A stretch of 64,000 nt of DNA from Sipunculus nudus (taxonomy: Eukaryota; Annelida; Sipuncula; Golfingiida; Sipunculidae), in NCBI GenBank assembly GCA_026874595.1, contig CM049306.1, positions 73,407,642 through 73,471,641 of the forward strand, given 5' to 3'. How positions within the stretch are numbered: position 1 is the first letter of the stretch; each line of letters starts with the position of its first letter. Under the pieces are notes generated by a model. That model did not search any database and was not told the DNA's origin. It was given only the letters and a program-made list of their open reading frames with translations. The position numbers and the translations under genes are program-made. Shown here in pieces: positions 55,134-64,000 of the stretch.

Positions 55134-58100
55134 TTAAAAACCGAGGCCGGGGGTTTGGTATACATGGATGCATAATGCATAGGGTCAATAGTGTCAGTAA
55201 ATACAGTAATTATTGTAAATAGTGTATTTTAGGGTATTCTGAGCAACTTTTTGTTGCATAAATTACAAGTCGACTGCAACAATTTCCTTTTGGTTGGGAG
55301 CAGACCCCCGCCATCCTCTGGATCCGCGCTTGTAAAGCCTCAGTAATTGCCTACATTTAAATCGGGTATTTTCAAGGTGTATGTTGTTAAATCGAGGGAA
55401 AGAAACCTGTCTTTGTCGGTTCCATTAATTGACCGCCTAATTCCAATTCTAGTTACAGCAATGAATTACTTAATTTACTTGCTCGAGCCCCTAATTCATG
55501 CATGAAATGTTATGCATCATGTAAGGTTTTACGAAGCGCGTCTCATGCTTGGCAATCGCGAAGCGAAGCCGAGCGAATGAAATGATTGACACACGCCGAG
55601 GAAATCTTTATATGATGCATTATATTCCACTGGGCTATAACTGATTTGTCCCACATGCCCGGGCTCAGGGTGGAAGGTCTTTTCTGTCAGCCGTTTTGTT
55701 GTAATACTCCCGCTCATAATCGAGCCCCAACCTTGTCTAACTTTCGCTTAACTGCATAATACACAGCGTAGTATATACTGATATCACAGAGAAAAGATAC
55801 AAAGCAGCTTGCATTGCTTGCCAAAAAAATCGTATAAAATCAGATATGGTGTTTATGAGAGGAAAACATGTAATTAAGGCTCAAACAGGAATACATTCGA
55901 ATGACTTTAGCTAAATATAGTGTTTATGAATGAAAACAGAGCTCGCTAATAATGCTTTGCAACCGCTTTGCTTGAAACCTCCCCTGATCAAAAACATTTA
56001 TTTGCGTGGCCTTTTCTCAGAAAGACGGATTGTGGCAAGTGATACATTGTAAGGTCCAAAACACACTGGCGCGGACGGCACGCGGGCGGAAAGGCGGTAA
56101 AAATCGCTTCCCTATTATAATATCACTTATGACAAAACACACTGGCGCGGGCGGCGAGTTTCAGTGATCACTCCCGGATATATATATTGTGAATATATAT
56201 TTTCTCTATAGAAAATCTGGTAAAAGGCATTTAATTTACAAATTATTTATTTGTATACTACAATATATAGTGAAGTATATAATTAAGTAAATATAACATA
56301 TATACCAACTATACATAGACAAATGAATGTTTATATATAATTCTTTGATATGAAAATTACAAGCAAATATATTCACGTAGAAACATATTGTTTCACATAT
56401 ATTAAATCATAATTATTGTTCACCAAGTGATATTATTACTGTTTTATTAAATTTACGCTATACCGGGATATATTTCTTAGACAAACATATAAAAATACCA
56501 CCAAAAAAATCTCGATATTCAACAGCTGTTCAACATAATTTGCCCCCTGCCACCCGCGCCAGTGTTTTCACTTTTTCAAGTTTACCGCAGAGGCTGCTGG
56601 CTCGAGTTGACTTGGGAAGAACACAGGGCAATTTTTTCTTTAGTTTACCACCACTGAGCAGTGTTTATCAAATTATATCTAAAGTGAAAACACCGCTGAG
56701 TTGTATTTTACATATGCTTTCGATACAAAATCTTCGATTTATGATGTATATGACATTTTGAGTAGATTAACGACCTCTGGTGGAAGGGTGGTGCAGCAGA
56801 TGGACAGGGAATATATTATTAGAAATATAATAAGTGTATTAGGAGAGGTGTTGCTAACCGTCATAGTGAATATGTACGTGTCTCCTAAAACAGTGTTAAA
56901 GGCTAATTTGACTATTAATTAAATTGGTTAAAAAATCTTGAACTTATGCCATAAAGGCTTAAGACTCGTAAGTAGTCCACACACATTTGTCCCATTTGTT
57001 ATATAATAAAAGACTTGATATGCTCTTGTAAGATCTCGATTTTATTTCAGATTGCAACACAAAATGAGATCGGTATGCATTTATACACGAGCGCAAATCT
57101 GCTGAGAGTCCGAGTCTGCGCAGTTTGCTGCAGCACGGATGTCAGCTATTACGTCAGCTGTGTCGGAGTACACATAAGTTCATACATATTCATGAGGACT
57201 CCATATTAGTTGAGGTTATCCCAAACGGAAGCCACTTGAAAACAGTGAATTAGCCGTTGCAAGTGAAAACGTATTATACGAAGGTCAGACTGACGCATTA
57301 TTTTCACTATATATTATCATGTAAATAAAGCAGTACTGCATGCATACCTGACCTTTATTTTGACGGCTCTGGCACATTGGTCTGAGAGACCATACTAAAC
57401 TCTGTTTACAAATTCGGAGAAAGTGGCGCCTCATGTGACTCGTTTGAAAACTATAAACCTAGTTCTATCTCAGTCTGAAGATGGCAGCACCTCCTGGAGC
57501 AAACTGTGTAAAAGACACGCCTCTCACAGCATCTGGTGTCAGAATTTTTACTCTGCAGATAAAAACATTAACTTTGCATGATTAAAAAGCCAAAATCCTA
57601 TATTATCCAATAAACAAAACAACATATTAATGTCCTTTTTATTAGTTTGAGGGTGACACCTTCAGCCCGGCCCTGTCATATTATATTTAGTCCGGTGGAC
57701 CTACACATCCGGAGCCACTTATCCTGTAATAATATCAGTCATCAAGGTTTGAAACTTCGAGTGATAGCCAAACTGCAAGTATAATATAGCAATCACTCGA
57801 AGCTCTGTCGTTTCTTTGATCGAGTTCGGCTCTCGATTGGCATGGCGACCGCTTGTCTCCGCTGCTGGGATCGGCGGATGGGGTTGCATGCTGCTTCTGT
57901 CTCTGTGGTTGTGGGTGCTGTAGCTTTCTTCGGGTCACCGGTATATGGGTAAAATGTAGGCGTTCTCTCGGCTCCCGCTAGCTTGGCTTGGCTTGCATCA
58001 CGTCTGTCGGCTCCTTCAAATGAAAGTCTTAAGAGACAACCGGGGCAGCGATCCCAGATCACCTCAACCGTGTCTGTTTAATGACTTTAAAAACTTGATC

Positions 58101-58468
58101 CTACCATTCCTAGTGCTAGAAAATAGCTTTCAGGGTTAACTGTCATGACTAATATTTCTGATACAATGTTTAATAGGGGATATGAAATCTATATATCAGT
58201 GCACAGCCAGCCACATCTTACCATCTAATTAGATGAATAGCTGAATAAACAGATGAACAGACAACCAACCAGGCCATTATCTGATTACATGTGCAGAAGA
58301 GAAATCACTAGGGTGATTGTGTGTACTAGCCGTGACAAAATGACTCTGTATAGGCTCTACTTGAGTCGTGATACAAGCAATATTGAGGGATGCATCGCAG
58401 TGGTTTCCATCATGTTGCATTCATATTGTGGTAAAACCACCCATAATCCTAACATGATGCTACTGTTA
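55134..58468. other. Gene-free stretch of unit 2
   Basis: Counterpart of 30066-33405. The inverted ACACTGGCGCGG layout is at about 56058-56572. The GC-richer block is at 57793-58062. No gene is supported. Confidence 0.4.
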
Positions 58469-58665
58469 CGGAGACAAATTGCTCAGGGGAAAATTTTGGG
58501 CCGATCCGGGATTCGAACCCCTATTCAAACCACAATACCCCGGGACTGAAAAAAATACCGTCATTTTGGACGCGGCCCCCATTTGTTACGAAGACAATCT
58601 GCTAAAGGGAAAATATTGGGCTGGGATTCGAACCCATATCAGCGCCGCGTTTGCCCGCGTTCCAA
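58469..58665 (-). repeat. tRNA-like SINE sequence, unit 2
   Basis: Two GGGTTCGAATCCC motifs on the minus strand (about 58508 and 58614), as in unit 1. Confidence 0.5.
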
Positions 58666-59177
58666 ACGATTCACCAGAAAAGGAAGCTTTACCAGCGAAA
58701 CAGTTCGGTCCGCTTTTATGTCAACCCGAAACACTACGGATGATTATATTTAACACGAGAATACATGTGAACTCACACCCCAAACTGAAATCCCGTCTCT
58801 ATGGTAACGGGTCATTTCCTGTACCGCCTGCAAGTTGCCTGCGTCCTGTAACACGTACGAGCCATTATTGTGTTCATGCGGTCATAAATTCAACAAACAT
58901 GCCGAGGGGTTTACCAAAATGCTGATTAAAACCGAACTTTTCTCCTTATGTTTGGTATTAGTAGAAAGTACACAAAAAATGCTAAGGATTGGTCTGGTTT
59001 ATGTTAATTGACAGTGTACCTGACTACCTGTAGGCCACGAGGCGTTGTCAAAAATAACGAAAATATTTGCATCCTCATGAGGCCTTATAATGCGTTCTCC
59101 AGACCTACAAGTAAAGACTCTGGCAGGCCAGTAATCTGGTCATAATGTCAGAGGGTCGATATTACGCTAGGTGTGTA

Positions 59178-59200
59178 CATATATATATATATATATACCA
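59178..59200. repeat. (TA)n microsatellite, unit 2
   Basis: A shorter TA run than its unit 1 counterpart. Confidence 0.85.
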
Positions 59201-59549
59201 TATATCAGAATTACGTAGCAGTAACCTTTAATGAGATTATTTTATATAACTGAAACCTTTGCTTATAAATATTAAATATACACTATGTATAGCCAAACCA
59301 GGCTAGTTAGCAAATTTATAAATATTATGTTATATGCTATTAGTAGGATAGCCTTAATTGTGCCACTGGGTGTGGTTTATTACCTTTGAACTTGTCAGGA
59401 TATAACAGTAACCTTTAATGATTTTACTTTTGATGTAACAGTAACCTTTGGTGATGAACTGTCTGATAGAGAGTCAGTTGTCACACTCAGTGATCACAGT
59501 ACATAAAACATTTCAGTTACAGTACATTAAAGAAAGCATATTTATTACA

Positions 59550-59590
59550 AATCATTAATATTATTTCATATAAATCATAAAACTTCTTTT
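59550..59590. other. Empty site of the hAT-like element in unit 2
   Basis: cattaatattatttcatata reads straight through, with one attatttc. Unit 1 has two copies of attatttc with 850 bases between them. Confidence 0.9.
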
Positions 59591-59779
59591 AATATCCAAT
59601 ATGTACAATAATCTGTGCAAACCACACTATCCGCACTATACTTATTATCAGTTAGTTACTATAATCAAGATATTATCAATTATTCTTTCCAAAGATGACA
59701 AATAGTTCCAGCAATAACATGATAAATCGCTATTTAATAAAATGCATCTTTAAATTAATAAAACTCACAAGAGTGACGT

Positions 59780-60700
59780 AATCTTTGTTTAACAGTTCCA
59801 ACAGATGGTACCAGACCCAACAAATGGCAATAATCTTATAACATTTTATTTACCCTATTAACATTAAGCGCATATATTCATAAGAGGTTTACAAATACTT
59901 ATTTTTTTTGCACAACTCACCGGAGTGATATACACATTTTTTTATTCAAACAAAAAGAAAACGCATACAATCATACGACAGAAAATATATAAACAACTAG
60001 TATATTTACAGGATGATGAACAAGAAATAAAGACGTGATACCTTTACCTATATATACAAATACAAACCCTTATAAATATGTGTTGTTATAAAATATATAG
60101 GGTAATAAAATACAAATCACTGTTCAATGGACACCGAATTGAAAAAAAAAGAAATATATGGAATGTGTATGAACTATTCTAAAAACTTGCTTATTGGTTT
60201 CCATTTATCATGCATAATGGGGATAAATAATACTAGTAGTTTGTTTGGCCATGTGTTTGTACAACAATTCCAACAGATGGTACCAGATCCAACAAATGGC
60301 AATAATCTTATAACATTTTATTTACCATATTAACAATAAAGCGCATATATTCATAGGAGGTTAACAATTACTTGTTTTTTCTGCACCACTCACCGGAGTG
60401 ATATACAATTTTTTTAATTCAAACTTGAAAAAAAACACACACAATCATACGACAGAAAACATATAAACAACTAGTACATTTACAGGATGATGAACAAGAA
60501 ATAAAGACGTCATACACTTACCTATATATACAAATACAAACCCTCTGTTTATATATTTGTGTTGTTAAAAATATATAGGGTCATAAAACACAAATCACTC
60601 TTCAATGGACAGTTCACCGAATAGGGCAAAAAAGAAATATATGAAATGTGTATGAACAATTCTAAAAACTTGCTTATTGGTTTCCATTTATCATGCATAA
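59780..60700 (-). repeat. Tandemly doubled LINE 3'-end block, unit 2
   Basis: Counterpart of 35580-36500, with copies starting at about 59798 and 60270. Confidence 0.6.
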
Positions 60701-60759
60701 TGGGGTGAAATATTAGTTTGTTTGGTACTGTGTTTGTCAATATTATGTATTTGTATATG

Positions 60760-61370
60760 TATATTAAATGTAAGCTTGAAACGTGAAAGCTGCCAAGGAG
60801 TGTCTTTACTATTACTGACATACCAAGTGTTGATAAGTTAGTTTTGTTGAATATAACATGTTTTAGTAAGGTTAGCAACATCTCTCACAAAATTTTAACT
60901 TTAAAAAATTTCTTCATCATATAATATATCATGTACTGGCATCTCATCTGGTTTATCTACGTTTATTGTAAGACCTGATGTTTTCTCAAAGTGTTCAAAT
61001 GTCTTAATAGCTTTCTTGATAGACTGGTAACCCCCGGACAGTATAAGACCTGTATCATCTGCATATTGTATCAATTTATATTGGATTATTTCTTTTTTGC
61101 ATGTTAATATTTCAGATGCTAAAATGAATAAATATGGAGATAAGGGGCAACATTGTCTTACTCCTGGAGAAATTGTAAAATACCCAGTTGCCCAACCTAT
61201 ATTCATGACACAACTGCTGATGTTAGTGTAAAGAATATTAACCCATTTTTAAAAGAATTCTCCAATATTGTAGAGGAGACTTGACAATTTTCTGAATGTG
61301 GGATCTTTCTGAAAAATCAAATGCTTTTCCAAAATCGATTTTATAAATAGTTATTTATTTTGTTTTCTGG
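60760..61370 (-). pseudogene. L1-like LINE reverse transcriptase fragment, unit 2
   Basis: The frame 61206-60901 reads 'RQCCPLSPYLFILASEIL' straight into 'YKLIQYADDTGLILSGGYQS' and 'FEKTSGLTINVDKPDEMPV'. Relative to unit 1, about 30 bases between the two blocks are missing, so it is longer and open. YADD is intact but the rest of the protein is absent. Confidence 0.85.
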
Positions 61371-62870
61371 CATATGCAAATAGATCTTTTATTTTCATAA
61401 TATTTTCCCAAAAGTCCCTTTTTGTTGATGAATCCTATTTGGTTGGAATTTATAATATGAGGTAATCTTTTCTTGTTAATTTGACGAGGTTTTTGCAGTT
61501 ATTTTATAATCTGTATTCAACATTGAAAAAGGAGGCCAACTTTTTAGATATAAGACTTTGTACAACAGATCTAAACAGTGACAACTATTCCTTGCAATAA
61601 CCTAATATTATAAGATATTATTTTACATATTGGTAATAATGCCACAGTATATTAGGTAGAATAATAACTTTAGTGATGGTATATACCGCAGGCAATTAAA
61701 TTCCCACATCTTTGTATGATCACTCTGTGAGGATGATTCCCGTTGATATCATCAGTAGCTTTAATGAGTTTATTGTGATCTAACATTAACCTTTGGTGAG
61801 TTATTTGTTTGAGTGAGAATGTGTTATGACAGTATCCATGAAAGGTTGTGGTTGCAGTACATTATAGATTTTCATTCATTATTATATCCTTTGATGCAGA
61901 ATAATCAACCTTATAATCGCCTATATAAGCCCCCCCCCCCCCAGACTCAAGGTAAGTCCATTATACCCAGCTGTTTACTCTTACTGGTTATTTGGATATT
62001 AATCTATTTGAGTATATCACAATTACTGGATATTTTATTTTCATAATTCTTATTACAACACTGATATTATATTTAGCAACAGTAATATTATATATATATA
62101 TATATTGAAACAGTAATATATATATTTAAAATGTATTTAATCTTCAACGCAACCGTAATTAAGTAAAATATTAAATGTTTCAGTGAATTTGTGATTTTAC
62201 ACAAATTATATATATTTATGATTTATATTCATATTTCCTAAATTTGTAAACATTTATAATAAAATATTTGTCAAGATGGGTATTGTTATTCTATTAATAG
62301 GTTTTGTATGTGTATGCCCACCAAAGGTTACTTATTGGTTATTGTTACACAAGAGATCAGATGAGATTAATGGGAATTAACCACACATACAAAGTTAATG
62401 TGTGAGTACAGTTAATTGGCTTTGGAATATATACACCATCACTACAATAAAAAAGTACAATTATTATTCTACTTCCAAAATTAATATTTTGCTTGGATAA
62501 TAATTTCTTGGCCTGTTACTTTTGTTTTACATTTTATTCAATTTTAATATAGTAAAGTTTATTTACTTTGGATCAGTGGTATAACACTTATTTCAGATAA
62601 ATTAAAGATACAGCTTGCTATATATGATTAATTGCACCATTACTATCTGATATTGTGTTGGTACACAAATTAAACACCATTTGTTTATATAACTATTCAT
62701 CCAATTAGATGGTATGGTGTAGCTGATGCATAGAAGATGACTGGTGTCCTAATAGTTTACCATGCAGACCACACTGCCAACCAGACAAGTAGTGTTTTAG
62801 ACCCTTATCCTGACTTGCATGCTGACTTTGGGGTGATGTAAGTAGATTTGAAAGTACAGTTGGAACAAAG
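61371..62870. other. AT-rich stretch upstream of copy 3
   Basis: Counterpart of 37180-38680. It contains the TATA-like, C-tract and donor-like arrangement at about 61922-61960 and AT-rich runs near 62080-62120. No gene is supported. Confidence 0.4.
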
Positions 62871-62879
62871 GAAAATACG

Positions 62880-63250
62880 CCGCATGTGGGACAACAGCTA
62901 TACTGGTCTAATCGAAGAAAAATTGTCCACTCGAAATGAGGACTTTTAAAACAGCTTACTTTTGAAATAGGCATTCCTCAAACAGGACACTCTGCTAGTT
63001 CATATACTGTCCCCTTTTTTGGTTTTAAGGACTTTTATAACTGGTTATCGCCCATTCTCAATGTCTTTAGTACTTGAAACGAGTGCCTGTGGTTTAAATG
63101 ACCCGCCAGTATTCATCCGCGATAAATGTGTCTTTATGCTGATGATATTTTGTTTAATTGTCCCGCGAATTCATCCGATTATTGTGTAATAAAAACACGT
63201 ACAGCCCACCATCGCACTGATAACATGAATCGGCTCTGTATAAATCAGTA
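62880..63250 (+). pseudogene. CR1/Jockey-like LINE fossil upstream of copy 3
   Basis: It reads 'IEEKLSTRNE', then 'LYADDILFNCP' at about 63132, nearly identical to the fossil upstream of copy 2. Confidence 0.6.
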
Positions 63251-63608
63251 AAAATATCATCTATCATCTTATATGCCCTGAAAGCAATCTAATCAAACGA
63301 ATATTTGGATAGCCAATGTTAACCTGGCATTTGGAAATTACAAAAAAATAGGCGTTATCATCTCCTAGGTCTTGCGCAAAAAAAAACCTATATGCGTCCT
63401 GCGATACATAAAATGAAGGTCTTGTTTTCAGGCTAAGCCGAAATTTAGATACTAATAGTTTAACACAGTGCATAATGCTTTAAAACAAGTCAAATATGAA
63501 AAGACTTGAACCTCATATCAATTCATGTTTTAGATATATCTTAATTGTTATCTAACCTAATTTGCATGTTTTCATGAACAACTTTTTACTTTCGTTTTTC
63601 AGAACATG

Positions 63609-63753
63609 ATGCTAAAAATCTATTTTTGTGGAAGCATCACTGCAGGGGAGCAGGACACCCCGCTGTATCGTCGCATCATACAAAAGGTGGGAACTTACGG
63701 GAAAGTGCTCACAGAATATGTAGGAGACATGGCACACTGCAGTCAACTTCAAG
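63609..63753 (+). CDS. DNPH1: DNPH1 copy 3, first coding exon (partial gene)
   Basis: The exon encodes 48 residues beginning MLKIYFCGSITAGEQD, with the donor caag|gtaaca at 63753/63754 and the same phase as copies 1 and 2. An ATG also lies three bases upstream (63606). It differs from copy 1 at many residues, including Arg21 for His, Val27 and Gly28 for Leu-Arg, Tyr37 for Phe and a changed end (HCSQLQ). It is an older paralog. The remaining exons lie beyond the window, so intactness is unknown. Confidence 0.85.
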
Positions 63754-64000
63754 GTAACACGTCATATACATGTCATTATAAATCACTGTAATTGAGCTGT
63801 ATGGTGCTTTTAATAATTAATTTTTTTTGCTATCTATTTTATTGAGAAAAAAATAATTGAAATCAGCCTATATCTAAGGATTCATAAGCATTATTGTATG
63901 ACATTTTTTAATATTGCTTACAATAAGTGTGTACTGGAATGCAGGTAAAATTTATTTATTTCAACATACCTAATTGCATACATTTTACTACTGTTATGCC
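63754..64000 (+). other. Start of DNPH1 copy 3 intron 1
   Basis: It aligns with the start of intron 1 in copies 1 and 2 ('ataattgaaatcagcctata', 'gcattattgtatgacatttt') but at visibly lower identity, roughly 75%, than those two share. Confidence 0.7.

Overview
The window looks like nuclear DNA of an invertebrate animal. It is AT-rich and sparsely coding, with genes split by GT-AG introns, degraded Ty3/Gypsy and LINE retroelements, DNA transposons with target-site duplications (TSDs), microsatellites, and short dispersed repeats with GGTGGCGCCACC cores and 'ggtcaaggtcac' runs of a kind I associate with molluscs. A mollusc is my best guess, but no species can be read from the sequence. Nothing bacterial or organellar is visible.

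The one recognisable host gene is DNPH1 (2'-deoxynucleoside 5'-phosphate N-hydrolase, also called Rcl), on the + strand in a tandem array. Copy 1 has coding exons at 14351-14495, 23705-23764, 24141-24251 and 24579-24700. Copy 2 has exons at 39423-39567, 48775-48834, 49211-49321 and 49649-49770. Each joins in frame to 145 residues. Copy 3 enters at 63609-63753 and runs off the window. The sequence from exon 1 of copy 1 to exon 1 of copy 2 (about 25.1 kb, unit 1) is repeated almost identically from exon 1 of copy 2 to exon 1 of copy 3 (about 24.2 kb, unit 2). Flanking sequence left of copy 1 and right of copy 3 is clearly more diverged. Diagnostic bases place the crossover that made the repeat inside exon 1.

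Layout. 1-5440: a + strand Gypsy element with gag, protease, RNase H and integrase remnants but no reverse transcriptase, followed by a putative 3' LTR. 6000-7180: GGTGGCGCCACC-type repeats. 8383-11902: a 3.5 kb insertion with terminal inverted repeats, an 8-bp TSD and eight internal ~178-bp repeats. 12100-14340: a pogo-like fragment and a CR1/Jockey-like LINE fossil. 14351-39420: unit 1. 39420-63606: unit 2. 63606-64000: start of copy 3.

Inside each unit, DNPH1 intron 1 (about 9.2 kb) holds an antisense degraded Gypsy element. This element is itself interrupted by a 1304-bp insertion. Downstream of the gene lie small repeats, MITE-like elements, tRNA-like SINE sequence and an L1-like LINE fragment. 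A hAT-like element (34511-35360) is in unit 1 only, with the empty site preserved in unit 2, so it inserted after the duplication or was lost exactly. The shared Gypsy lesions, including a YxDD-box change to FIED, show that element was already dead when the units duplicated.

By eye, units 1 and 2 differ at roughly 1% of positions in gene-bearing stretches, and exons 2-4 look identical. I could not run alignments, so homology statements rest on reading the sequence.
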